Shown: positions 9,746 through 16,413 of the stretch, one piece after another
Layout of the letters: each line of letters starts with the position of its first letter
Position numbering within the stretch: position 1 is the stretch's first letter
From: Desulfobacterales bacterium
GTDB lineage: Bacteria; Desulfobacterota; Desulfobacteria; Desulfobacterales; SURF-7
DNA: 34,875 nt
Direction of reading: 5' to 3'
Assembly: GCA_028277765.1 (NCBI GenBank)
Contig: JANQFQ010000003.1
Span: forward strand, 1 to 34,875
The notes under the pieces: generated by a model
Seen by the model: only the letters and a program-made list of their open reading frames with translations
Database searches by the model: none
Told to the model about the DNA's origin: nothing
Made by a program: the position numbers and the translations under genes

Positions 9746-9830
9746 TCCGCTAATTACGCTAATTGACGCTAAGTAAAAACATTATTCTACCCTAGACAGG
9801 ATTGAAATGTTTATTGTTTTCCGGCATCTC
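9746..9830 (+). repeat. MITE-like intergenic repeat, copy A
   Basis: It begins ten bases after the RCK gene stop with TCCGC and three phased units (CGCTAATTA, CGCTAATTGA, CGCTAAGT) and ends with ATTGTTTTCCGG followed by CATCTC. The same order of elements occurs on the minus strand at 17763-17673, where the last part matches at most positions. It fills the gap between convergent genes and shows no coding potential. Confidence 0.6.
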
Positions 9831-9837
9831 AAAAGTT

Positions 9838-10482
9838 TTAATCGGTATCCTTTGCCCCAAGAATGAAATCTGTCTGAAATCGAATATACCCCTCAATGGT
9901 ATAATGACGTGACAGGTACCAGCCTCGGAATGCCCATTGATGGCCCAGCACGGAAATATTATTTGCGATCTGATCAAAAGAGTAATTTTCAAGGTGAGGA
10001 AGGTTTCCGGAAGCAACCGTGTCTGATATTGCCCTTATAAAAAGATTGGTTATGTGTATTTCATTTTCAAGGATTTTTTTCTTCCATTGATCCGGCAGAA
10101 ATTGAGTTACCTGGTACATGAGAAGGATGTGATCCTTCATGTGGTGGCAGATCATAAAATACGCCCTGATCGCTTCGGCCAGTGCTTCTCTGCTGTCCGT
10201 GGTCTCGGCCAGGGCTTCTGTCACCCCCTGCTCAACCTCATCATGAATGAATGTGCAGACCAGGTAAAGTATGTCCTCCTTGGAGGATACATATTCATAC
10301 AGCAAGCCGATGGAAAACCCGGATGCGCGTGAAATCTGCCTCATGGTGGTTTTATGAAAACCGTTTTTGATAATAAGGAGGACCGCGGCATCAATGATCT
10401 GCTGCCTCCGCTGCTTTACAAGTTCAGGGTTTTTTATCTGGGTCTGTATCTCGCCGGTTCTGTCTTTTTTAGAATCAACCAT
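9838..10482 (-). CDS. TetR-family transcriptional repressor (LiuQ/FadR-like acyl-CoA sensor candidate)
   Basis: A 214-residue TetR-type regulator. The N-terminal helix-turn-helix is clear (RQQIIDAAVLLIIKNGFHKT, then TMRQISRASGFSIGLLYEYVSSKEDIL), followed by an all-helical ligand-binding C-terminal half. An in-frame ATG exists 13 codons upstream at 10521, but it lies within the operator and at the expected transcription start. The ATG at 10482 has a GAGGAGA Shine-Dalgarno at 10496-10502, with rather long 13-base spacing, so the shorter start is preferred. The gene is divergent from the acyl-CoA cluster and shares a near-palindrome with its promoter. It therefore probably represses both itself and the cluster until an acyl-CoA such as isovaleryl- or methylcrotonyl-CoA binds. 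TetR regulators of leucine/fatty-acid genes (LiuQ, AibR, FadR types) are known; the ligand here is inferred. Confidence 0.9.
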   Translation of the reverse strand: MVDSKKDRTGEIQTQIKNPELVKQRRQQIIDAAVLLIIKNGFHKTTMRQISRASGFSIGLLYEYVSSKEDILYLVCTFIHDEVEQGVTEALAETTDSREALAEAIRAYFMICHHMKDHILLMYQVTQFLPDQWKKKILENEIHITNLFIRAISDTVASGNLPHLENYSFDQIANNISVLGHQWAFRGWYLSRHYTIEGYIRFQTDFILGAKDTD

Positions 10483-10512
10483 TATATTGTGCTGTTCTCC
10501 TCTGAAAGTTTT

Positions 10513-10528
10513 CCGAATCATTGTTCGG
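10513..10528. promoter_or_regulatory. TetR operator 1, at the repressor's own promoter
   Basis: On the minus strand this reads CCGAACAATGATTCGG: arms CCGAA and TTCGG are exact inverted repeats around six bases. It lies just downstream of the tetR -10 box, over the likely transcription start, and upstream of the ATG at 10482. This suggests autorepression. Confidence 0.7.
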
Positions 10529-10534
10529 TATCAA

Positions 10535-10564
10535 ATTTTAATATTATTTGATTGCGAATGTCAA
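10535..10564 (-). promoter_or_regulatory. Sigma-70-type promoter of the tetR gene
   Basis: On the minus strand TTGACA (10564-10559) and TAAAAT (10540-10535) are separated by 18 bp. Operator 1 starts six bases after the -10. Confidence 0.55.
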
Positions 10565-10708
10565 TATGTTTCCAGGCCAGCGAAAGCATCTGTTTTCTTC
10601 TTAAGATATAAATCCGGGCCGTACAGTATAGATATAGTGTATTAACAATTAGTTATGCTTTGGCGGTCTGTTGGGTCAAAAGGGGTGCGGTTATAAATCA
10701 AAAAATAT

Positions 10709-10738
10709 TTGACAATCCGGCCAGGAGAATGGTATATA
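10709..10738 (+). promoter_or_regulatory. Sigma-70-type promoter of the acyl-CoA cluster
   Basis: TTGACA (10709-10714) and TATATA (10733-10738) are 18 bp apart. The operator at 10748 begins nine bases after the -10, giving almost the same geometry as the tetR promoter. Confidence 0.6.
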
Positions 10739-10747
10739 AGATATATA

Positions 10748-10763
10748 CTGAACATTGGTTCGG
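10748..10763. promoter_or_regulatory. TetR operator 2, at the cluster promoter
   Basis: CTGAACATTGGTTCGG is a near-palindrome. Extended by flanking TA on both sides, the arms TACTGAAC and GTTCGGTA differ by one base from perfect symmetry. It sits over the expected +1 of the promoter at 10709-10738, so bound repressor would block transcription. Confidence 0.7.
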
Positions 10764-10833
10764 TATACAACTTGCCAACGATGAAGACATAATGAGCTGA
10801 TATAATAATATAAAAATAATAAGAAGGGTAAAT

Positions 10834-10908
10834 ATGTCAACAGAACCATTGTTCGGAAAGCCGGCTGGAATTCAGTACCTGTTTATTTCAAGATATATAG
10901 GCTGCTGA
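10834..10908 (+). CDS. Possible 24-codon leader ORF
   Basis: ATG at 10834 is preceded by AGAAGGG (10822-10828) at five-base spacing. The frame runs 24 codons (MSTEPLFGKPAG... ending in GC) to TGA at 10906-10908. It lies between the cluster promoter and the hydratase gene and overlaps operator 3. It may be a leader peptide, the eroded 5' end of a lost first gene of the operon, or chance. No family is recognised. Confidence 0.3.
   Translation: MSTEPLFGKPAGIQYLFISRYIGC
10841..10856. promoter_or_regulatory. TetR operator 3, inside the cluster leader
   Basis: CAGAACCATTGTTCGG is a third copy of the pattern (minus strand CCGAACAATGGTTCTG). It lies about 95 bp downstream of operator 2 in the untranslated leader, within a possible 24-codon ORF. 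It could serve as a roadblock or a looping partner for operators 1 and 2. Confidence 0.55.
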
Positions 10909-10933
10909 TTTATATATAAAAAAGGTAGTTGGT

Positions 10934-11716
10934 ATGGATGAAAATATACTTTTGGCAGAAGAGAAAAACGGTGTGGCACACCTTACATTAAACCGGCCAG
11001 AGGTTATGAACGCGTTTAATTTCAATCTGCTTAATGCTTTATATGCGCAGATTGAGGAACTGGGTTCAAAGACAGATATAAGGGTTATCATTATAACAGG
11101 GGCAGGGGAAAAGGCTTTTTGCGCGGGCGCTGATCTTAAGGAAAGGGCTACCATGAAAGAGGATCAGGTTAAAAAATTCATCCTCACAATCCGTAATCTT
11201 TTTACCACAATTGAATCTTTAAACAAACCTGTAATAGCAGCTGTTAACGGTATTGCGCTAGGCGGCGGCACAGAGCTTGCCCTTGCCTGTGATATTCGTG
11301 TTGCTTCAATGAGCGCGACCATGGGTCTTACAGAGACCCGCCTTGCGATAATTCCCGGGGCAGGGGGTACCCAACGGCTGCCGCGTCTTATCGGCCGCGG
11401 CAGAGCCAAGGAACTGATTTTTACCGGCCGCAGAGTCACTGCTAAAGAGGCACTTGAGATTTCACTTGTTAACAAAATTTGCGAAAAAGAAAAGCTCATG
11501 GACGAATGCATGAAGATGGCGTCAATGATTTGTGAAACAGGCCCGATTGCAATTGAGCAGGCAAAGCTTGCCATTAATCAGGGGCTTGAAACAGATCTGC
11601 GTGCGGGTCTTGAAATTGAATCAAAAGCTTACTGGAAAACAATTCCCACTGAAGACCGCCTGGAGGGGCTGGCTGCGTTCAAGGAAAAGAGAAAACCTGC
11701 ATATAAAGGTAAGTAA
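10934..11716 (+). CDS. liuC: Methylglutaconyl-CoA hydratase-like enoyl-CoA hydratase (AUH/LiuC type)
   Basis: A 260-residue crotonase-fold enzyme, normal length. Conserved features include FCAGADLKERA (oxyanion hole), ALGGGTELALACD with Glu114, and GLTETRLAIIPGAGGTQRLPR with Glu134, the two catalytic glutamates. The C-terminus (AINQGLE...IPTEDRLEGLAAFKEKRKPAYKGK) closely follows mammalian AUH, 3-methylglutaconyl-CoA hydratase. This favours hydration of 3-methylglutaconyl-CoA to HMG-CoA in leucine/isovalerate breakdown over generic beta-oxidation. Start supported by AAGGT seven bases upstream. It is the first full gene behind the TetR-controlled promoter, and its stop is directly followed by the carboxyltransferase start. 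The substrate is inferred from resemblance and context. Confidence 0.88.
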   Translation: MDENILLAEEKNGVAHLTLNRPEVMNAFNFNLLNALYAQIEELGSKTDIRVIIITGAGEKAFCAGADLKERATMKEDQVKKFILTIRNLFTTIESLNKPVIAAVNGIALGGGTELALACDIRVASMSATMGLTETRLAIIPGAGGTQRLPRLIGRGRAKELIFTGRRVTAKEALEISLVNKICEKEKLMDECMKMASMICETGPIAIEQAKLAINQGLETDLRAGLEIESKAYWKTIPTEDRLEGLAAFKEKRKPAYKGK

Positions 11717-13318
11717 ATGGGAAATAACAATGAAAACCTGAACTTCTGGAAAAACGAAGAAAAAAAGCTGGAACAAAGGGTTCAGCAGGCTGCATGGCCC
11801 GGTGGTGACAAAGCTGTTGAAAAACTGAAAAAACAGAAAAAAAGGCCGGTAAGGGATCTTATCCAGCGGCTCATAGATTTGGGGACAGAATTCTTTGAGT
11901 TGAGCCGTATCGCAGGATTCGGCATGAACTATCCCGGCGGCATTGAAGATGTGCCGTGCGGAGGGATTGTTACGGGTATTGGAAAGATAAACGGCAATTG
12001 GACCATGATCATTGCCAATGACAGCAGGGTCAAGGCGGGCGCTTATTTTCCCATAACCCTGAAAAAACATTTACGGGCCCAGACCATTGCTGAAAACTGC
12101 GGTTTAAACTGTGTCTATATCGCGGATTCCGCAGGCGCCTTTCTTCCTATGCAGGCTGATGTCTTTCCTGATGAAGAACATTTTGGCGCGTTTTTTTACA
12201 ATATGGCCCGCATGTCAGCACAGGGACTTAAGCAGATTACTCTGAGCACAGGCGGTAATACTGCCGGCGGGGCATATATTGTCTTTATGGCCTGTGAATC
12301 CGTGATGATAAACAAGCTCGCGTATTCATTCCTGGGCGGTCCGCCCCTGGTTAAAATGGCCCTGGGCGAGGTGATCTCCGCTGAGGAGCTGGGCGGCGCA
12401 AAAGTTCACACCCAGATTTCAGGCGGTGCTGATCATATGTGCGCGGACCAGTTTGAGGCCATTGATAAAGTAAGGGATATCCTGTCCCTTGAACCTTCCC
12501 AGGGATTCCATCTTCACCGCTATGCAGTAGCCTCTCCTCTGTTATCATCCGATAACCTGTACACGGCCATGCCGTCTGAGATCCACCAGCCAGTCAATGT
12601 AAGCGTGTTAATCAAGGGAATTGCTGATGAGAGCAGCTTTCTTGAGTACAAAAAAGATTACGCGCCTGGAAGAGGTGATAATATATTAACAGGTAAAATC
12701 AGGATCAAGGGCATTCCCACAGGAGTCATCGCGGCAAACAAACTGGGTATCATTTTTGTAGAGGCTGCACGAAAAGCCACTGAATGGATCGTACGGTGCT
12801 GCCAGGAAAAAGTACCGATTCTTTTTATTCAAAGCTCACCCGGTTATATGGTCGGATCTGATTCTGAACATATGGGTATGGGAAAATATGGAGCAGATAT
12901 GGTTCGTGCTGTTTCCTGTGCCCAGGTGCCAAAAATTCAGCTTATTATCGGGCCAGATAATGGTGCTGCCAATTACGGCATGTGCGGACGTGCTTATAAA
13001 CCGCATTTTGTTTTATCTACCATGCGTGCGCGTACCAGCGTGATGAGCGGAAGCAGCGCCGCGGGAGTTCTCCTTTCCATTGAAGAACGTAAACGAGAAA
13101 TAAAGGGAATCCCCATGGCAGAAGAGGAGAAAGAGGCTTTTCGTGAAAAGATGATAGAGAAATACGACGGCGAAGCACATCCTTTTTATTGTGGCGCAAG
13201 GCTCTTAACAGACAGAGTACTTAAATTTTCTGAAATCCGCAAATGGCTGGCAATGGCGCTTGAGGTAAGCCTTATCAAGCCCATAGGAGATCCGTCATTT
13301 GGGAATTTTAGGTTTTGA
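11717..13318 (+). CDS. liuB: Biotin-dependent acyl-CoA carboxyltransferase, methylcrotonyl-CoA carboxylase beta-like
   Basis: A 533-residue carboxyltransferase with N- and C-terminal crotonase-like halves. It follows the MCC beta subunit (MCCB/LiuB) along its length: FFELSRIAGFG, PCGGIVTGIGKI, MIIANDSRVKAGAYFP, ADSAGAFLPMQADVFPDEEHFG, NTAGGAYIVFMA, then YMVGSDSEHMGMGKYGADM, ANYGMCGRAY and a PSFGNFRF end like the family's DFGIFRM. Length matches MCC beta (about 535). It would carboxylate 3-methylcrotonyl-CoA from biotin. No biotin carboxylase/BCCP (alpha) subunit is present here, so the partner must lie elsewhere or the enzyme may act differently, for example as a decarboxylase half. It abuts the hydratase gene with no gap; AAAGG seven bases upstream supports the start. 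The substrate call is moderate, the family call strong. Confidence 0.88.
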   Translation: MGNNNENLNFWKNEEKKLEQRVQQAAWPGGDKAVEKLKKQKKRPVRDLIQRLIDLGTEFFELSRIAGFGMNYPGGIEDVPCGGIVTGIGKINGNWTMIIANDSRVKAGAYFPITLKKHLRAQTIAENCGLNCVYIADSAGAFLPMQADVFPDEEHFGAFFYNMARMSAQGLKQITLSTGGNTAGGAYIVFMACESVMINKLAYSFLGGPPLVKMALGEVISAEELGGAKVHTQISGGADHMCADQFEAIDKVRDILSLEPSQGFHLHRYAVASPLLSSDNLYTAMPSEIHQPVNVSVLIKGIADESSFLEYKKDYAPGRGDNILTGKIRIKGIPTGVIAANKLGIIFVEAARKATEWIVRCCQEKVPILFIQSSPGYMVGSDSEHMGMGKYGADMVRAVSCAQVPKIQLIIGPDNGAANYGMCGRAYKPHFVLSTMRARTSVMSGSSAAGVLLSIEERKREIKGIPMAEEEKEAFREKMIEKYDGEAHPFYCGARLLTDRVLKFSEIRKWLAMALEVSLIKPIGDPSFGNFRF

Positions 13319-13655
13319 AAGGGGTAAGTTAATAAATGCCTAAAGTGCGCTAAAGTGACTAAAGTTGTGGTATCGCTTCGCTCTGTCAGTTTTAAAAAAC
13401 GTGGTCGTTATCGGGTTTTAAAAAGTATAAGGTTGGGTATCACCGGTATGTTTTTCGTTGGGTTGAAAAACGCAACCTACGATTTAAGGGTACCTCTAAA
13501 AATTAGGATTTTGGAACGTTTTGGGGAATTGAGATGATAATAACATTGTATGTTGAAAAGCGATCACAGACTTTCTCAGAATTTTTGTGATCCCGCCGTA
13601 GCGGGACTGTGAAAAACTTTGCGTCTTAGCGCCTTTGCGTGAGGAGGTTTAAAAA
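13319..13655. repeat. Repeat-filled intergenic gap with several hairpins
   Basis: No credible gene lies in this 337-base gap. After the carboxyltransferase stop come phased units TGCCTAAAG, TGCGCTAAAG and TGACTAAAG (13337-13367), which recur at 14797-14825. A hairpin follows: GTTTTTC (13450-13456) with GAAAAAC (13465-13471), inside AGGTTG (13430-13435) with CAACCT (13473-13478). GATCACA (13562-13568) can pair with TGTGATC (13586-13592), competing with TCCCGC/GCGGGA (13591-13606). An outward-facing phased arm (13617-13642, CTTTGCG, CTTAGCG, CCTTTGCG) ends at the GAGGAGG ribosome binding site of the next gene. The two outer arms face each other like the termini of a MITE. Confidence 0.6.
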
Positions 13656-14792
13656 ATGACCAAACATAATTATTGGAAAATATTTCCACGGATGCCGAAA
13701 AAAGTAACGATTGGAGATATCACCATTCGTGATGGTTTCCAGCATGAAGAAAAGTTTATCTCAACTGAGGCCAAGATTTTTTACCTTCAAGAGCTTATTC
13801 TTGCCGGGTGCAGGGATATAGAGGTAACCAATCTCGGTAACCCGTATCTCATGCCACAGTTCAGAGATGCTGAAGAACTTTTCAAAAACTTAAGAGGTGA
13901 CAGGTTTAAAAAGAAATGCGAAAAACGGGGAATCAACTATGATGATATCTGCCTGACAGCCATTACCATCCGTGAAAAATCAGTTGATCGTGCCATTGAA
14001 CTAAAACAAAGAGGAATCGGACCTGACAGGGTATTAATGATGGTCTCCACTGAAGAGGAACACCACTTTGCCAATTCAGGAACCACCCTGCCGGATTACT
14101 GGAAGGAAGCTGAAAAATGTATTAAAAAATGCACGGATGCAGGCATAAAGATGTGTGGAACCGTAAGCACCATATGGGGCAGTCCCATAGGCGGCGCCAC
14201 AGACATGAAGGACGCTGTTGCGTTTACAAAAAGATGGCTCGATATAGGGGCCCATGACGTTGAACATGCGGACCATGACGGCAGCGCGCCAGCCCATGAA
14301 GTTTATCGCTATTTCTCCATGGTATTGGATGCGCTTCCTGACACCAACCTTCATATCGCCCATTTTCACGAGACCAAACGGACAGCATCCGCATCTATAC
14401 TAGCTACCCTTCAGGCAGGCATTACCAAATTTGAAGCAACTTTAGGCGGCCTTGGCGGACAGCCGGCTAATTTTCTTGATGACTGCCCCACACGGGGTAC
14501 AGGAGAATATTACTATGATGACCCGCGTTATGTCGGGCTTGTATGCCTTGAGGACACGCTTGTTCAGATAGATGAAATGGGTATAGAACACGGATATGAT
14601 GTGGACCGGATCCTGTGGCTGGGAAAACAGATGGAAAAGACCATCGGCAGAAGGCTCCGTTCCGAAGCAATGATAAACGGCCGCACGTTGAAAGAGGGAC
14701 ACATGCAGTACGCAAGACCGGGCCTTAAAGAGAGGAAGCAGAAACTAGGTGAAAAGCCGGATCAAGTATTTCCTGAAGGGTGGGTACAATGA
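13656..14792 (+). CDS. HMG-CoA lyase-like DRE-TIM enzyme with an altered G-loop
   Basis: A 378-residue (beta/alpha)8 enzyme of the HMGL/DRE-TIM metallolyase family. IRDGFQHE (Arg25, Asp26, Gln29) matches the RDGLQNE motif of HMG-CoA lyase, and HFHET (His236, His238) supplies the metal-binding HxH. The G-loop of true HMG-CoA lyases begins GLGGCPYA and carries the catalytic Cys. Here it reads GLGGQP (Gln269), followed by an insertion with a different Cys (Cys277, DDCPTRGTG) and then VCLEDTLVQIDEMGI, which matches the ATEDLVY region. Length exceeds typical bacterial HMGL (about 300). GAGGAGG upstream is a strong ribosome site. In this context it is expected to cleave HMG-CoA or a related 3-hydroxyacyl-CoA to acetoacetate plus acetyl-CoA. 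The altered loop makes another substrate or a synthase role possible. Confidence 0.8.
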   Translation: MTKHNYWKIFPRMPKKVTIGDITIRDGFQHEEKFISTEAKIFYLQELILAGCRDIEVTNLGNPYLMPQFRDAEELFKNLRGDRFKKKCEKRGINYDDICLTAITIREKSVDRAIELKQRGIGPDRVLMMVSTEEEHHFANSGTTLPDYWKEAEKCIKKCTDAGIKMCGTVSTIWGSPIGGATDMKDAVAFTKRWLDIGAHDVEHADHDGSAPAHEVYRYFSMVLDALPDTNLHIAHFHETKRTASASILATLQAGITKFEATLGGLGGQPANFLDDCPTRGTGEYYYDDPRYVGLVCLEDTLVQIDEMGIEHGYDVDRILWLGKQMEKTIGRRLRSEAMINGRTLKEGHMQYARPGLKERKQKLGEKPDQVFPEGWVQ

Positions 14793-14939
14793 AAGTGCCT
14801 AAAATGCGCTAAAGTGCCTAAAGTTAAGGTGTCCGGTCATTTTTACCGCAAGGGCATAAGTTTCGTTTGAACCCCGCTAAAGCGGAGCATTATTCAACTC
14901 AGCTTTATATTTTGTAAAACCGAAATACAGGTAAACAAA
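14793..14939. repeat. Phased repeat (TGCCTAAA type) and small hairpin after the lyase stop
   Basis: TGCCTAAAA, TGCGCTAAAG and TGCCTAAAG (14797-14825) begin four bases after the lyase stop and match the arm at 13337-13367 at nearly every position. A short GC hairpin CCGCT/AGCGG (14874-14885) follows, similar to the one at 13591-13606. No gene is seen. Confidence 0.55.
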
Positions 14940-15104
14940 ATGACTAAACTTCTTTGGAAACCGACTGAGGAACAGATCAAGCGTACCAATATGTATCGCT
15001 TCATGAAACTGGTTAATGAAAGATTTAACACCGGTTTCAATGTTCCATTATACCTGTTGAATGATGCCCTTCTCAACCCAGGCAACCCACTCCCATATAA
15101 TTAA
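14940..15104 (+). pseudogene. 5' remnant of an acetoacetyl-CoA synthetase gene
   Basis: A 54-codon frame starts MTKLLWKPTEEQIKRTNMYR and continues FMKLVNERFNTGF. This looks like the N-terminal domain of acetoacetyl-CoA synthetase (AACS/AcsA; LLWxPsxExixxTNMxxFM pattern), a protein normally about 650 residues long. The resemblance stops after about 33 residues, exactly where a short direct repeat begins (15046-15069); the rest (VPLYLLNDALLNPGNPLPYN) is not AACS-like and ends in TAA at 15102. An intact AACS would activate the acetoacetate released by the lyase, so the remnant fits the pathway and points to gene loss. Identification rests on about 33 residues. Confidence 0.6.
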
Positions 15105-15525
15105 ATTTTAAAAAACAATAGACTGCGTCCTAATATACCGATATGGTACAAAAAGACGCATCATGGAATATATGAAAATCAGCAAATATTAAGATAACCG
15201 TCTAAATAATTTATATATTATTGGTTTCTGTTGTAAAATCAGAAAATTTGTCGTATTCAGTAAAATCAAGACAAAATGATCAATTCGTGACAAAAAGACG
15301 CATGTCATTCAATTACTAATTCAACAACAGTCAAACATACCTTGAGAATGTCGCCCACTGGCCCGAGGGATGCTTGCTGCTATAGACACTCTTACTCCAC
15401 AGAAAAATTTCATTATACCAGATGAATGATGCCCCAGAAACATGATTTGTTCCGGAGTCGGTTTTTTATTTTACTTAAAAGGGCACAACTGATATTAAAT
15501 CAGGTATAAATATTGGAGATATGAC
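15105..15525. other. Gene-free gap holding two pairs of direct repeats
   Basis: No gene is seen in these 421 bases. ACAAAAAGACGCAT occurs at 15148-15161 and again at 15290-15303. A longer imperfect pair brackets the gap: CATTATACC, three variable bases, TGAATGATGCCC at 15046-15069 and at 15411-15434, 365 bp apart. This looks like the footprint of an insertion or recombination that cut the synthetase gene. The last part carries the leader of the second crotonase, with GGAG at 15515-15518 seven bases before its ATG. Confidence 0.5.
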
Positions 15526-16311
15526 ATGGAATTCAGTGAGATAATATTTGATATAGACCGGAAAGTCGCAGTCATCACACTTAACCGTCCGGATATCCGC
15601 AATGCCATAACCAGCGAGAAGATGGTACAGGATCTTGTTGATGCCTGCAGCAGCGTTAATGCCGACAGAACCGTAAAGGTCCTTATCATCACAGGTGCTG
15701 ATCCTGCGTTTTCTTCAGGCGGAAACATCAAGGACATGGCAGAAGGGAAAGGGATGTTCAGCGGCACTGCCGAGCAGATCAGGGAAAACTACCGGCAGAA
15801 TGTTCAGAAAATCCCCCTTGCCCTTAAAAGCGTGGAGATACCGACAATTGCGGCTGTAAACGGACCTGCCATGGGAGCGGGCTGTGATCTCGCGTTAATG
15901 TGTGATATGCGGATCGCCTCGGAAAAAGCAAAGTTTGGTGAAACCTTTTTAAATATCGGTCTTATCCCAGGAGACGGGGGCGCGTATTTTCTGCCAAGGG
16001 TCGTGGGCATGGCAAAAGCCTGTGAGCTGACATTCACAGGTGATATCATAGATGCTAATACGGCGTTTGAAATTGGCATGATTAATTACGTGGTCAAACA
16101 TGAAAAACTCATGGAAACGGCAAAAGTGCTTGCCGCGAAGATCGCATCAAAACCGAATGCAGCCTTGAGAATGGCAAAACAACTGCTGTACGCCGGGCAG
16201 ACCGCAAGCCTGGCTGAACTCCTTGACCAGTCAGCCCGTTTCCAGGCAATGTGCCATCAGACAGAGGAGCATAAGAAAGCAGTTAAGGCTATGATTGAGA
16301 AAAGTAAGTAA
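15526..16311 (+). CDS. Enoyl-CoA hydratase/isomerase family protein (second crotonase)
   Basis: A 261-residue crotonase-fold enzyme. FSSGGNIKDM replaces the usual FCAGADL oxyanion segment. GAGCDLALMCDMRIAS carries Asp121 where classical hydratases have the first catalytic Glu, while the second, in FGETFLNIGLIPGDGG, is kept (Glu139). This pattern occurs in a broad crotonase subgroup and leaves hydratase, isomerase or hydrolase activity open. It differs clearly from the AUH-like gene upstream, so the two probably do different steps. Ribosome site GGAG is seven bases upstream. It is followed, after a short hairpin repeat, by the second DRE-TIM enzyme. The exact substrate is unknown. Confidence 0.85.
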   Translation: MEFSEIIFDIDRKVAVITLNRPDIRNAITSEKMVQDLVDACSSVNADRTVKVLIITGADPAFSSGGNIKDMAEGKGMFSGTAEQIRENYRQNVQKIPLALKSVEIPTIAAVNGPAMGAGCDLALMCDMRIASEKAKFGETFLNIGLIPGDGGAYFLPRVVGMAKACELTFTGDIIDANTAFEIGMINYVVKHEKLMETAKVLAAKIASKPNAALRMAKQLLYAGQTASLAELLDQSARFQAMCHQTEEHKKAVKAMIEKSK

Positions 16312-16318
16312 AATTTTC

Positions 16319-16393
16319 TCGCAAAGCACGCAAAGAAAAACAATAAGGCGCAAGGCGCCAGAGGATAAACTTAGCGTCTTTGCGCCTTTGCGA
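16319..16393. repeat. Short inverted-repeat element (CGCAAAG type)
   Basis: TCGCAAAGCACGCAAAGA (16319-16336) faces TTTGCGCCTTTGCGA (16379-16393), whose complement starts TCGCAAAGGCGCAAA. The 75-bp element can fold back on itself, begins seven bases after the crotonase stop and ends about 20 bases before the next ATG. It is likely transcribed within the operon and could act as an RNA hairpin between the two genes. Confidence 0.65.
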
Positions 16394-16413
16394 AAAAAAC
16401 AAGCAGGAAAAGA

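Noticed and set aside
13355..13537. 60-codon plus-strand frame in the gap before the lyase-like gene
   Set aside because: It lies across repeats and a hairpin, is rich in basic residues as expected from such DNA, and has no ribosome site.
15105..15525. A complete insertion sequence causing the synthetase truncation
   Set aside because: No transposase frame and no clear terminal inverted repeats; only short direct repeats are seen.
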